From NCBI RefSeq assembly GCF_018863415.1, contig NZ_JAHKSN010000002.1, forward strand, positions 1 to 64,000: a stretch of 64,000 nt of DNA. The letters run 5' to 3'. Made by a program: the position numbers and the translations under genes. Below are positions 1 to 8,884 of the stretch, in pieces. The notes beneath the pieces are model-generated. The model saw only the letters and a program-made list of their open reading frames with translations, searched no databases and was not told where the DNA came from. Source of the DNA: Deinococcus aestuarii (lineage in GTDB: Bacteria; Deinococcota; Deinococci; Deinococcales; Deinococcaceae). Every line of letters begins with the position of its first letter. Positions within the stretch are counted from its first letter, which is position 1.

Positions 1-926
<926 letters not shown>

Positions 927-1004
927 GGCGGAGAGGTGAAGACTGCCTTTCCTGTGACGCTCCGCCCGCTCACCCCCTCTGCTCCGCAGCTCTGCGAGTC
1001 CCGA

Positions 1005-1026
1005 CCTCCCCCTCAAGGGGAAGGGG
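1005..1026. repeat. Short GC-rich hairpin between ccmF and ccmG
   Basis: The bases CCTCCCCCTCAAGGGG plus the following AAGGGG form a small inverted repeat (CCCCT/AGGGG type). It resembles a degenerate half of the larger C-run/G-run repeats found near 24.6 kb and 31.8 kb. It may weaken read-through from ccmF into ccmG. It has no clear T-run. Confidence 0.35.
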
Positions 1027-1100
1027 TAAAAGAAACCTAATGCGTCGGTGTGATCGCCCTTTTGACCACCCACGCTCTCAAAAACACGGGACGGTACTCT

Positions 1101-1685
1101 GTGACTGACCTCTCCACAAAGACAAATTCGACCACCAAGGCGCCCGTCCCCCTGTGGCGGCGGTTGCTGCCGCCCGTGCTCGCCGCGGGCCTCGTCGGGG
1201 TGCTCGGCGCGGCGCTGCTGAGTCCGGCGCGCAATGCCACGGACGGCGGGCCGCTCGTCGGCAAGCCTGCCCCCGCATTTACCCTGGAGAGTCTGGACGG
1301 CACGCGGGTCAGCCTCGCCTCGCTCAGGGGCCGCCCGGTCGTCGTGAACTTCTGGGCGTCGTGGTGCGGGCCGTGCCGGGAGGAGGCGCCCCTCTTCCGG
1401 GAACTCAGCGAGCGGCAGGGGGCCGGGCAGGGGCTGGCGGTCGTCGGCGTGCTGTTTCAGGAGACGAACGAGGGCAATGCGCGCGACTTCATCCGCGAGT
1501 ACGCCCTCGCCTATCCCTCGCTGCGGGACCCGGGCATCAAGACGGGCATCAACTACGGCGTGGCGGGCATTCCCGAGACGTTTTTCATCGACCGGGCGGG
1601 CGTGGTTCAGCACGTGGACCGGGGCGGCCTGGACCGCGAGCGGCTGAACGTGGGGCTGGAGAAGATCGGGGTGACGGGGCTGTGA
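1101..1685 (+). CDS. ccmG: CcmG/DsbE-type thiol:disulfide interchange protein (TlpA family)
   Basis: This is a membrane-anchored thioredoxin-fold protein of about 194 residues. It would keep apocytochrome CXXCH cysteines reduced on the outside of the membrane before heme attachment. A single N-terminal membrane anchor (about residues 14-34) is followed by the TlpA fold. The active site W-C-G-P-C has Cys89 and Cys92, and the cis-proline loop is seen as [10 protein letters not shown] chose GTG at 1101; an in-frame GTG at 1050 would add 17 residues with no hydrophobic character. The stop overlaps the GTG of ccmH (GTGA, 1682-1685), indicating one operon and translational coupling. Role is from family knowledge; order ccmF-ccmG-ccmH is the usual one. 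Confidence 0.92.
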   Translation: MTDLSTKTNSTTKAPVPLWRRLLPPVLAAGLVGVLGAALLSPARNATDGGPLVGKPAPAFTLESLDGTRVSLASLRGRPVVVNFWASWCGPCREEAPLFRELSERQGAGQGLAVVGVLFQETNEGNARDFIREYALAYPSLRDPGIKTGINYGVAGIPETFFIDRAGVVQHVDRGGLDRERLNVGLEKIGVTGL

Positions 1686-2191
1686 GGGAGCGGTCAGCCG
1701 TCAGCCGTCAGCCGTCAGCCCTGCGGCGGCTCGTCGCCCTCGTCGTGGGGGTGCTGCTGTCCGTGTCGCTGGCCCTGACGCCGGAGCAGGAGGCGCGGGC
1801 GAAGTTCGTCGGGTCGAACCTGCGCTGCCCGATCTGCACGGGGGTGCCGATCACGGAGAGCACGAACGACATCAGCCGGGAGATGCTGCGCGACGTGCGC
1901 GAGCAGGTGGCGGCAGGGCGCAGCGACCGGGACATCTATGCCTACTTCTCGGCGCGGTACGGGAATTTCGTGCTCCTGGACCCGCCCAAGGAGGGGAGCA
2001 ATCTGCTGCTGTGGGGGGCGCCGCTGCTCGCGCTGGCGGGGGGCGGCTTGGTGCTGTGGGGCTTTCTGCGGAAGAAGAATGCTGCGCCCGCGTCCACCCC
2101 CGAGCCGGTCGCCGATGAACCCTTTGACCCCTTCCTCGCCCAGGTGAGGCGGGACACCCGGCGGGACGACCGGGCGGGAGGTGGGGCGTGA
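1682..2191 (+). CDS. ccmH: Cytochrome c maturation protein CcmH
   Basis: This is a membrane-anchored dithiol protein of the heme lyase complex, about 169 residues. The signature LRCPICTG places the redox cysteines at residues 49 and 52. The conserved C-terminal family segment reads [15 protein letters not shown], and a second membrane helix follows at about residues 105-125 ([20 protein letters not shown]). With GTG at 1682 the gene overlaps ccmG by 4 nt. An unusual feature is four tandem copies of a 7-base unit (1693-1720) inside the first codons. If the true start were the in-frame GTG at 1745 or 1751, those repeats would be non-coding. The stop overlaps the next GTG (2188). Confidence 0.92.
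   Translation: MRERSAVSRQPSALRRLVALVVGVLLSVSLALTPEQEARAKFVGSNLRCPICTGVPITESTNDISREMLRDVREQVAAGRSDRDIYAYFSARYGNFVLLDPPKEGSNLLLWGAPLLALAGGGLVLWGFLRKKNAAPASTPEPVADEPFDPFLAQVRRDTRRDDRAGGGA
1693..1720. repeat. Tandem heptamer GTCAGCC x4
   Basis: Four perfect tandem copies of GTCAGCC lie at 1693-1699, 1700-1706, 1707-1713 and 1714-1720, within the first dozen codons of ccmH as annotated. The unit length is not a multiple of three, so gain or loss of one copy would shift the reading frame. Confidence 0.9.
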
Positions 2192-3246
2192 TCCTGGGCC
2201 TGACCGTCTTCGCCCTCGTCGTCCTCGCCGCGCTGTGGCTCGTCCTGCTCCCCTTACGCGGGGGGCTGCCCGCCGACCCCGACGCCCCGGAGCGCGAGCG
2301 GCTGACCGCCGAGCAGGACCGCCTGTACGGGGAACTGGCGAACCTGACGGACGATTCGCGCCGCCCCGACCTCGAACGCCGCGCGGCGCTGACCCTGCGC
2401 TCACTGGACGCCCTGCCGCCCGCCCCTCCGCCCCGGGAGCGGAGCGGACGCACCCGCACCCTCGCGCTGACGGGGCTGACCGCGGCCGCGCTCGTGACTG
2501 TCGCCGGGGCGGTGACCCTCGTGCCGCGCTGGCAGCTCGCCTCGCTGGGGGCGGGCGAGGCGCAGGACGTGCGGGACGTGCTCGCGCTGCCGGGCCTGAG
2601 GAAGAGGGCCGAGGCCACAGGGGACAAAGCGGCGTACGTCGCCTGGGGCCGGGCCGCCTTCGACTCCGCACGGTACGCGCAGGCCGTCCTCGCGTACGGG
2701 AACGCGCTGAGGCTCGATCCCCGCCAGCCCGAGGCGTTGCGGCGGCTGGGCATCCTGCTCCTGACGCGGCCCGACCAGCAGGGGCAGAACGCGAAGGACC
2801 CTACGCCCGAGGAAGCGCAGCAGGCTTTCCGCCTCATCCAGGCGGCGGCGCAGCTCGCCCCGCGGGAGCCCGAGTCGCAACTCCTCCTCGGCTTCGCGCT
2901 CGCCCGCTTCGGGCAGGACGCAGACGCGTTGACGGCGCTCGAACGCTACCGGACCCTCGACCCCAAGGGGCGGGACGCCGACGACCTCATCACTGCCATC
3001 CGTGCCCGGCAGAACGAGGACGACCCCGGGCTCAAGGTCTACGCCGCGAACTGCGCGAGCTGCCACGGCCCGAACGGTCAGGGCGGCCTGGGTCCCAGCC
3101 TGCGGGTGTCCGCCCTCTCCCGCGAGGCGCTTAGAAGCGTGACCGTCAACGGCAAGGGGGCCATGCCCGCCTACCCGAACCTGAAGCCGGACGAGCTGAA
3201 CGCCCTCCTCGACGTGCTGGAGCGGTGGCAGAAGGAAGGGCAGTGA
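2188..3246 (+). CDS. CcmI-like TPR protein fused to a C-terminal cytochrome c domain
   Basis: The N-terminus is a membrane helix (about residues 3-22) with a charged helical segment, then a second membrane helix near residues 90-112, as in CcmI (CycH), the apocytochrome chaperone of system I. Residues 145-270 contain tetratricopeptide-like repeats (for example [13 protein letters not shown] and LEPDP-like turns). From about residue 280 there is a complete class I cytochrome c domain with heme motif C289-A-S-C292-H293 and probable axial Met326 in KGAMPAYP. A chaperone carrying its own c-type heme domain is unusual: it would be both a helper and a substrate of the maturation system. It overlaps ccmH and the Rieske gene by 4 nt each (GTGA). 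Confidence 0.85.
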   Translation: MILGLTVFALVVLAALWLVLLPLRGGLPADPDAPERERLTAEQDRLYGELANLTDDSRRPDLERRAALTLRSLDALPPAPPPRERSGRTRTLALTGLTAAALVTVAGAVTLVPRWQLASLGAGEAQDVRDVLALPGLRKRAEATGDKAAYVAWGRAAFDSARYAQAVLAYGNALRLDPRQPEALRRLGILLLTRPDQQGQNAKDPTPEEAQQAFRLIQAAAQLAPREPESQLLLGFALARFGQDADALTALERYRTLDPKGRDADDLITAIRARQNEDDPGLKVYAANCASCHGPNGQGGLGPSLRVSALSREALRSVTVNGKGAMPAYPNLKPDELNALLDVLERWQKEGQ

Positions 3247-3821
3247 GGCCCAGTTCCAAAAAATTCACCCGACGCGACCTGCTCGAACGCTGGTGGGTGG
3301 TGCCGGTGGCGGGCACGCTGGGGGCGTTCGGCTATATGGGCTGGTACGCCTCGCGCGTGACCTTCGGGAAGGAGGGGGCGGGCGAGCCCGACTTCTTGCC
3401 GGGGGAGGCCGTGCGGGTGGCGGCACGGTCGGACCTCGCCGCCGAGTGGGCGCAGGTGGAGTTCACCTACGCCGGGCGGCCCTGCGTCCTGCTGCGGGTG
3501 CCCGAGCCCGTGCCCGGCGGCCTGAGCGAGGACGGGGTGCACTACGTGGCCTACTCACGGGTCTGCACCCACCTGGGCTGCCCGGTCAACCTCGTGCGTG
3601 ACCCGGAGGTGCTCGCCTTCGCGTACAACTACCGCCCGCCCGCCCAGGACCGTCACCCGCAGCTCGGCTGCCCGTGTCATTACAGCGTGTTCGACCCGCT
3701 GAGGGCCGGGGAAGCCGTCTTCGGCAAGGCGAACGGCCCGCTGCCCCGGGTGCGGCTGGAGGCGCGCGGCGGCAACCTCTCCGCGACGGGCATCGAGCCC
3801 GCCCCGGCGCTGGGAGGCTAG
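3243..3821 (+). CDS. Rieske [2Fe-2S] protein
   Basis: This is a membrane-anchored iron-sulfur protein of about 192 residues, probably a subunit of a quinol:cytochrome c oxidoreductase. The N-terminus carries RR ([13 protein letters not shown]) before a hydrophobic stretch, consistent with a Tat-type uncleaved anchor. Cluster box I is C108-T-H110-L-G-C113 and box II is C143-P-C145-H146. The ligands would be C108, H110, C145 and H146, with C113 and C143 forming the usual disulfide. I chose GTG at 3243 because it gives the same GTGA overlap seen at every junction in this operon; an in-frame start at 3225 would add six residues. Its place next to a cytochrome c domain and Ccm genes fits a respiratory bc-type role. 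Confidence 0.9.
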   Translation: MRPSSKKFTRRDLLERWWVVPVAGTLGAFGYMGWYASRVTFGKEGAGEPDFLPGEAVRVAARSDLAAEWAQVEFTYAGRPCVLLRVPEPVPGGLSEDGVHYVAYSRVCTHLGCPVNLVRDPEVLAFAYNYRPPAQDRHPQLGCPCHYSVFDPLRAGEAVFGKANGPLPRVRLEARGGNLSATGIEPAPALGG

Positions 3822-3831
3822 GCCCGGGTCC

Positions 3832-4314
3832 ATGACGAGTCTCACCTTCACCCGGGGGGACGTGGGGGCCGCCTCGGGCGTGCTCACGGCGACCGCCGCC
3901 CACCTCGCCGCGCTGGGCAGGCCGCTGTGGCCCGTGTCCAGCCTGACGCCGCAGCGCCTGGAGCGGCAGTACCCGGCGCAGAGCTGGCGGGTCGCGTGGT
4001 TGGAAACCCGGCCCGTCGGCACCTTCGCCCTGCTTTCCGAGGACCCGCTCTTCTGGCCGCAGGCGGCGCCCGGGGAGGCGTTGTACCTGCACAAACTCGG
4101 CGTCCACCCGGAAGCACAGGGCCAGGGCCTCGCCTCCCGACTGCTGGAGGAGGCCGTGCGGGAAACGCGGGCCGCCGGGGTCCCCTTCCTGCGCCTCGAC
4201 ACCGCCGCCACCCGGCCCAAGCTCCGCGCCCTGTACGAGGCGGCGGGCTTCCGGGCGGTGGACGAGCGGCAGGTCAGGGGGTTTCACGTCGTGCGGTACG
4301 AGCTGGACGTGTAG
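3832..4314 (+). CDS. GNAT-family N-acetyltransferase
   Basis: A 160-residue single-domain protein with the GNAT acetyl-CoA binding motif A, seen as [23 protein letters not shown] (Q/R-x-x-G-x-G/A at QGQGLA). A conserved late segment, [15 protein letters not shown], is the common motif B region. The ATG at 3832 is 10 nt beyond the stop of the Rieske gene, so it could be a distal member of that transcript. The acceptor substrate cannot be inferred from sequence; relatives act on amino acids, ribosomal proteins, aminoglycosides or small amines. Confidence 0.85.
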   Translation: MTSLTFTRGDVGAASGVLTATAAHLAALGRPLWPVSSLTPQRLERQYPAQSWRVAWLETRPVGTFALLSEDPLFWPQAAPGEALYLHKLGVHPEAQGQGLASRLLEEAVRETRAAGVPFLRLDTAATRPKLRALYEAAGFRAVDERQVRGFHVVRYELDV

Positions 4315-4340
4315 GGACCGCCCGCCTTCCCGCCGCCGAC

Positions 4341-4346
4341 TATGCT
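4341..4346 (+). promoter_or_regulatory. Candidate -10 box (TATGCT) of a leaderless promoter
   Basis: TATGCT lies 7 nt before a GTG at 4354. The spacing is the same as before many genes in this window. No convincing -35 element is seen. Confidence 0.5.
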
Positions 4347-4353
4347 GGTGGGC

Positions 4354-4401
4354 GTGCCCAGTCCAGAACTCACCGTCCAGACCAGGGAGGGAGCCGCTTG
4401 A
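4354..4401 (+). CDS. Mini-ORF (15 codons) coupled to the CitE-like gene
   Basis: GTG at 4354 opens a 15-codon frame, [15 protein letters not shown], that stops at TGA 4399-4401. That TGA overlaps the TTG start (4398) of the next gene in the form TTGA. A -10 box 7 nt upstream would give a leaderless mRNA beginning at this GTG. Its own last codons contain GGGAGG, which serves as Shine-Dalgarno for the TTG. I infer a translational coupling leader and not a functional peptide. Confidence 0.4.
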   Translation: MPSPELTVQTREGAA

Positions 4402-5258
4402 CCTCCCCCATCCCGCGCCCCCGCAGCGTGCTCTTCGCGCCGGGCAACCGCGCCGAATTGATCGCCAAGCTGCCCCGCGCTGAGCCGGATGCCGTCGTCC
4501 TCGACCTGGAGGACGCCGTGCCCAGCGGCCCCGAGGCCAAGGCGGCGGCCCGCACGGTCACGCGGGACGCGGCGCGTGACCTGATCGCCGCGCACCCCCA
4601 CCTCGCGGTCTTCGTGCGGGTGAACGCCGTCCACTCGCCCTTTTTCGGGGACGACCTCGGGGTGCTGACCCCCGAGCTCGCGGGCGTGGTCGTCCCCAAG
4701 CTGGAGTCGGCGGCGGACGTGCGGCTCGTGGCGCAGGCGCTCTCGGGGCGGGGCCTGAGCCTGCCCGTCATGGCGGGGCTGGAAACGGGCGCGGGGGTTT
4801 GGAACGCGCGGGAGATCCTGGTGCCGCCCGTGGCGTGGGCGTACTTCGGGGCGGAGGATTACGTGACCGACCTGGGGGGGCAGCGGACCGTGGGAAACCT
4901 GGAGGTGCTGTATGCCCGCTCGCGGGTGGCCCTCGCCGCCCGGCTGGCGGGGGTGCCCGCCCTCGACATCGTGGTGACGCGGCTGGGGGACGAGGCCGCC
5001 TTCCGGGAGGACGCCGCGCAGGGCCGGGCGCTGGGGTACGCGGGGAAGCTGTGCATCCACCCCGCGCAGGTGCCCCTGGCCCACGAGCATTTCGGCCCCA
5101 CCGACGCCGAGGCCGAGCGGGCCCGCCGTCTCCTGGGCGCCGCACACGAGGCGGCGCAGTCGGGCCGGGGCGCCTTTTCCTTCGAGGGGCAGATGGTGGA
5201 CGAGCCCATGATGGCGCGGGCGCGGGCGACCCTGCACGCGCGGGGAGAGCATCCGTGA
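4398..5258 (+). CDS. HpcH/HpaI aldolase / CitE-like beta-subunit family lyase
   Basis: A 286-residue TIM-barrel protein of the citrate lyase beta / malyl-CoA lyase family. The N-terminal motif [16 protein letters not shown] and the metal/CoA region [11 protein letters not shown] are family hallmarks. A glutamate in the [15 protein letters not shown] segment is the usual Mg ligand region. No citrate lyase alpha or gamma subunit is nearby, so stand-alone C-C lyase activity on a malyl-, methylmalyl- or citramalyl-CoA type substrate is more likely than citrate lyase. The TTG at 4398 has GGGAGG 7 nt upstream. The stop overlaps the start of a MaoC hydratase (GTGA), the pairing of a CoA-ester lyase with a hydratase seen in mesaconyl/methylmalyl-CoA metabolism. 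Exact substrate is unknown. Confidence 0.85.
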   Translation: MTSPIPRPRSVLFAPGNRAELIAKLPRAEPDAVVLDLEDAVPSGPEAKAAARTVTRDAARDLIAAHPHLAVFVRVNAVHSPFFGDDLGVLTPELAGVVVPKLESAADVRLVAQALSGRGLSLPVMAGLETGAGVWNAREILVPPVAWAYFGAEDYVTDLGGQRTVGNLEVLYARSRVALAARLAGVPALDIVVTRLGDEAAFREDAAQGRALGYAGKLCIHPAQVPLAHEHFGPTDAEAERARRLLGAAHEAAQSGRGAFSFEGQMVDEPMMARARATLHARGEHP

Positions 5259-5725
5259 ACGAGGACCTCAACCGCCCCCAGGGCCGCTACTTCGAGGAGC
5301 TGCCGGTCGGCACCGTCATCCGCCACCGGGTGACGCGCACGGTGACGGAGGCGGATAACGTCTTTTTCACCACGCTGACGATGAACCCGCAGCCGCTGCA
5401 CCTCGACCACGAGTACGCCGCCGCGACCGAGTTCGGGCGCCCGCTGGTGAACAGCCTCCTGACCCTGAGCCTGCTCGTCGGCCTGAGCGTCCACGAGCTG
5501 ACCCTGGGCACCCTGGTCGCCAACCTCGGGCTGAGTGACGTGGTGTTCCCCACACCCGTCTTCCACGGCGACACCCTGCGCGCGGAGTCGGAGGTGCTGG
5601 AGGTGAGGGAGAGCCGCAGCCGACCGGACGCCGGGATCGTCACCGTCGAACACCGGGCGATCAACCAGCGGGGCGAGGTCGTGGCGCGCTGCAACCGGAC
5701 GGCGCTGATGCAGAAGAGGCCGTGA
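5255..5725 (+). CDS. MaoC-family (R)-specific enoyl-CoA hydratase
   Basis: A 156-residue hot-dog fold protein. The hydratase signature region reads [18 protein letters not shown], where the usual catalytic Asp-x-Asn-Pro-x-His is represented by T-M-N-P-Q-P-L-H; this variant is common in the MaoC proteins that sit beside CitE-like lyases. The C-terminal [22 protein letters not shown] matches the family end. GTG at 5255 overlaps the previous stop by 4 nt. I infer hydration of an unsaturated CoA ester (for example mesaconyl-CoA) feeding the upstream lyase, or the reverse. Confidence 0.85.
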   Translation: MNEDLNRPQGRYFEELPVGTVIRHRVTRTVTEADNVFFTTLTMNPQPLHLDHEYAAATEFGRPLVNSLLTLSLLVGLSVHELTLGTLVANLGLSDVVFPTPVFHGDTLRAESEVLEVRESRSRPDAGIVTVEHRAINQRGEVVARCNRTALMQKRP

Positions 5726-5875
5726 AAGGGAGGGGGCAGGGGCCAGGCTGTCATCTTGGCCGAGTGTGCGCTGTGTCTGGTGCCTTTGGTGGAGCGGATG
5801 CGTGGGTCACACGCCCCTTACCCGTTGCTGCGCGGGCGCCCTCTCCTGCGGACTCGCGGACTCGCAGAGCTGCTT

Positions 5876-5900
5876 GCAGAGCTTGACAAGTCCGCTTCGC
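5876..5900. repeat. Dispersed 25-bp intergenic repeat, copy 1
   Basis: The 25 bases starting GCAGAGCTTGACAAG match 23 of 25 bases of the copy at 8779-8803 in the same orientation. Both lie in intergenic DNA flanking minus-strand genes. Confidence 0.7.
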
Positions 5901-5994
5901 GGCTCTCCGAGTCTCCCGCAAGGGTCAGCAGCCTGAGCCAGCGGCACCTTGCTTTGGTGACCCGAGAGGTTGAACCTGGTCAAGAGAAAAGCCT

Positions 5995-6029
5995 GGGCAG
6001 GGGCGGCGTTGCTGCCGGGAACCCTGCCC
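5995..6029 (-). terminator. Intrinsic terminator for the MATE gene
   Basis: GGGCAGGG (5995-6002) pairs with CCCTGCCC (6022-6029). On the minus strand this hairpin is followed by a T-rich run, CTTTTCTCTT, directly beyond the MATE stop. Confidence 0.6.
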
Positions 6030-6046
6030 CCCTCTCTCCTGGCTCC

Positions 6047-7414
6047 TCAATCCGAGGCCGCCGCCACCCCCGCCTGAGCGGCGATCACGCGCGGCCACGC
6101 GAGCTTTTTTGCCCGCCACGCGAAGATCAGCACCTTGGCGACCTCCTCCGCCACCCGGGCGAGGAGCACGCCCCACACGCCGAGCCCCAGCCCGAAGGCG
6201 AGCCCCCAGGCCAGCGGCAGCCCGACCGCGAAGGCGCCCACGGCGTCGCCGATCAAGACGCCGCGCGTGTCGCTGCCCGAGGGGAGGATGCCGCCGCCGC
6301 GCACGAGGTTGGCGACCTTGACGACCTGGATGGCGGCGTTGACGAGGATGGCGCTCAGGGCGACCTGCCGGACCTCCGCCCCCACCGCCGGGTAGAGCGC
6401 GGGCAGCGCCAGGGCCGAGAGGGCGAACAGCGCCCCGAAGACCACCCCGGTCACCAGCCCGAAGCGCTCGACCACCCGCGCCCGCTCGCGCGCGAGGCCC
6501 GCGTCCCCCTGCCCGACCGCCTGACCGATCAGCGCGGTGGCGGCGGGCACCAGCCCCGACGACGCCACGATGAAGATGCCCTCCAGCGTGTTCGAGATCT
6601 GCACCCCGGCCAGCACCTCCGTCCCGAGCCGCGCGAGAAACAGCGCGTAGAGCAGATTTCCACCGCTCCACGCGAGCTGCGTGGCCGCCAGGGGCAGCGA
6701 GAGGTGCAGCAGTTCGCCGACGAGGGCGCGGCCCCTGGCTCCCACCCCCGACCAGCCCCAGGGCACGAGCCCGCGCGGCCCGTACAGAAAGGCGCCCAGC
6801 AGCACGACCCGCAGCACCTGCCCGGCGAGAGCGCCCCACGCGGCCCCCACCAACCCGAGGCGGGGAAGCCCGGCGACGCCCCGCACCAGCGCGTACCCCA
6901 CCGCCACGTTCACCGCCGCCGCGACGAGGGTGGCGAACATGGGCACCCGCGGCTGCTCCAGCGAACGCATGACGCTCCCCGCCACCACGCTCAGGACGAT
7001 CAGGGGCACCCCGAGGAGGGCGACCTGAAAGAAGGGCGTGGCGGTCTCGGCCAGCTCGGCGGGAGCCCCCAGCCCCCCCAGCACGGGCCGGGCAAAGACG
7101 CTCAGGACGAGTACGAGCGCGAGCGTCACGGCGGAGGCGAGGAGCAGGGCGGTGCCGGTGGTCCGCGCCACCGCCTCCCGGTCCCCCGCCCCCCGCGCCC
7201 GCGCGACGAGGATGCCCGCGCCCGTCCCCAGGGTGGCGAGCGTGAAGATCGCGATCAGGGTGACGTTGTTGGAAAAACCGACGGCGGCCACGGCGGTCGC
7301 CCCGAGGGAGGCGACGATCAGTTGCGCCAGAAAATTGAACAGCAGTTGGATCACGGCCTCCGCGCTCGCGGGCAGGGCCAACCGCAGGATGTCTCGCAAG
7401 TGAGGGCTGAACAA
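6047..7414 (-). CDS. MATE-family multidrug/toxin efflux transporter
   Basis: A 455-residue polytopic membrane protein with about 12 hydrophobic segments arranged as two related halves, the normal MATE length. Family-like stretches include ASAEAVIQLLFNFLAQLIV near the N-terminus and TGAGILVARARGAGDREA (first half) with ATALIGQAVGQGDAGLARE (second half), the repeated loop typical of MATE exporters. It would export cationic drugs or metabolites using a Na+ or H+ gradient. TTG at 7414 is chosen because GGAGG lies 8 nt upstream and the first helix starts shortly after. It is monocistronic, with a hairpin just beyond its stop. Confidence 0.88.
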   Translation of the reverse strand: MFSPHLRDILRLALPASAEAVIQLLFNFLAQLIVASLGATAVAAVGFSNNVTLIAIFTLATLGTGAGILVARARGAGDREAVARTTGTALLLASAVTLALVLVLSVFARPVLGGLGAPAELAETATPFFQVALLGVPLIVLSVVAGSVMRSLEQPRVPMFATLVAAAVNVAVGYALVRGVAGLPRLGLVGAAWGALAGQVLRVVLLGAFLYGPRGLVPWGWSGVGARGRALVGELLHLSLPLAATQLAWSGGNLLYALFLARLGTEVLAGVQISNTLEGIFIVASSGLVPAATALIGQAVGQGDAGLARERARVVERFGLVTGVVFGALFALSALALPALYPAVGAEVRQVALSAILVNAAIQVVKVANLVRGGGILPSGSDTRGVLIGDAVGAFAVGLPLAWGLAFGLGLGVWGVLLARVAEEVAKVLIFAWRAKKLAWPRVIAAQAGVAAASD

Positions 7415-7588
7415 GGGAAAAACCTCCGCCGGGCACTCTACGGAGAGGGGCGTCGGGACAGGTCCGGGGCGTCTTAAGCGCGGACCAAGGCCCAGCTCCA
7501 CGTCCAGCCACCGGGGACGACCCGACAGGCGGCGGACCCTGAAGGGAAGGCCAGCCCCGCCGGGCGCCCCAGGGTGTATTCCTGGGCC

Positions 7589-8722
7589 ATGCCTGAACCC
7601 CTGCGCGTCGCCATCGTGGGCACCGCCGCCCGCGCCGACTACCTCTATGGGCCGCTCGTCCAGGCGCTTCCAGAGCACGTCACCCTCGTCGGCGTGTGGG
7701 GGCGGAGCGAGGCGTCGGCGCGGCGGCTGGGGGAAAGCCTGGGCGTGCCGCCCTTCACCGACCTCGCTCGCCTGATCCGGGAGACGGGGGCGCAGCTCGG
7801 TATCGTCTCCGTCGCCTACGGGGCCAATGGACAGGTGGGGCTGATGGCCGCCCAGCACGGGTTGCACGTGCTCCTGGAAACGCCCATCGCCCACGACCTG
7901 CGGGAGGCGGACGCGATCATCGGGGCGGCGCGGGAGCGGGGCCTGAAGGTCGAGGTGGCCGAGCAGTTCCACCGCCGCCCACTGGAACAGATCAAGCTGA
8001 AGTTGATCGAGGCCGGGGTCTTCGGGCGCGTCCACTCCTCCTTCAGCGACTTCGCGGGGCACGGCTACCACGGGGTCAGCGTGATGCGGAGCTACCTGGG
8101 CTTCGATGCCCGGCCCGTGCGGGTGGTCGGGATGGTGCGGGACTACCGCCTCGCCCCCCACTGGTCCTTTCTGGCAGACACGCGCGGGGAGCGCACCGAG
8201 ACGCAGGAGCACGCCCTCGTCGAGTTCGAGGACGGGCGGCTCGGGATTTTCCACTGGACGAGCGTGGGCTACGACTCCCCCCTGCGCTGGTGGCGGAGCA
8301 GCCGCTTCCTGGCGGAAAAGGGCATGGGCATCACGGTCGGCATGGCCCACAGCCAGGACGAGCGCCTGAGCCTGCTGACCCCCGACGGCGAGGCCCCGCA
8401 GTTCATCACCCTGGAGCGGCGGCTGGAACGCAACGACGGCGGGGCACTCAGGGCCATCGTCGCCCACACCGGGGACCCCGAGCACCCCACGGTCGTCTGG
8501 GAAAACCCCTTCGCCACCGCCCGCAAGGGCCACAATGTCCAGTGGCACGACGACGAGATCGCCGTGGCGGGCTGCCTGATGAGCCTGGTGGATGCGGTGC
8601 GGACGGGCGGTGAGCCGACCTACGGCGGGGAGCAGGCGCGGCTCGACCAGGAGATCGTGCTGGCGATGCAGAGGTCTTCACGCGAGGGCGGGCAGCCAGT
8701 GGAGTTGCCGTTGGAGCGGTAG
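7589..8722 (+). CDS. Gfo/Idh/MocA-family oxidoreductase
   Basis: A 377-residue NAD(P)-dependent sugar or inositol dehydrogenase-like protein. The Rossmann fold begins with VAIVGTAARADYLYG, a variant of the GxGxxG loop. The second conserved region, LLETPIAHDLREADAII, occupies the place of the usual EKP motif, with Thr-Pro instead of Lys-Pro. Lack of the catalytic lysine there suggests altered chemistry. The C-terminal domain is of the usual Gfo/Idh/MocA size. ATG at 7589 lies 7 nt behind a TATTCC box and has no Shine-Dalgarno, so a leaderless start is likely; GTG at 7574 would add five residues. Substrate unknown. Confidence 0.82.
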   Translation: MPEPLRVAIVGTAARADYLYGPLVQALPEHVTLVGVWGRSEASARRLGESLGVPPFTDLARLIRETGAQLGIVSVAYGANGQVGLMAAQHGLHVLLETPIAHDLREADAIIGAARERGLKVEVAEQFHRRPLEQIKLKLIEAGVFGRVHSSFSDFAGHGYHGVSVMRSYLGFDARPVRVVGMVRDYRLAPHWSFLADTRGERTETQEHALVEFEDGRLGIFHWTSVGYDSPLRWWRSSRFLAEKGMGITVGMAHSQDERLSLLTPDGEAPQFITLERRLERNDGGALRAIVAHTGDPEHPTVVWENPFATARKGHNVQWHDDEIAVAGCLMSLVDAVRTGGEPTYGGEQARLDQEIVLAMQRSSREGGQPVELPLER

Positions 8723-8778
8723 AAAACAGCGCTCTTTTGCTCCTCTGCTTCGCACCCCTCGACTGACAGGGCCGCCCA

Positions 8779-8803
8779 GCAGAGCTTGGCAAATCCGCTT
8801 CGC
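8779..8803. repeat. Dispersed 25-bp intergenic repeat, copy 2
   Basis: Second copy of the element at 5876-5900, with two mismatches. It sits in the 162-bp gap between the oxidoreductase and the convergent aldo/keto reductase; nothing else is recognised in that gap. Confidence 0.7.
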
Positions 8804-8884
8804 ACCTCCCCGGATCCCCCACGACAGGGAGTCAAGGAAGAAGGGCGGCGGGACCTACCCCACACCGCCCCTCTCCTCCGCCTT

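Larger units (their letters stand above)
5726..6046. other. Intergenic stretch (321 bp) with repeat and hairpin
   Basis: No gene is supported here. The stretch holds a copy of a short dispersed repeat (5876-5900), a GGGTCACACGCCCC block near 5805 that recurs at 31861, and a terminator-like hairpin (5995-6029) for the minus-strand MATE gene. Confidence 0.6.

Noticed and set aside
1050..1100. Longer ccmG start at GTG 1050
   Set aside because: The extra 17 residues lack family similarity and the GTG at 1101 gives a normal short cytoplasmic lead before the membrane anchor.
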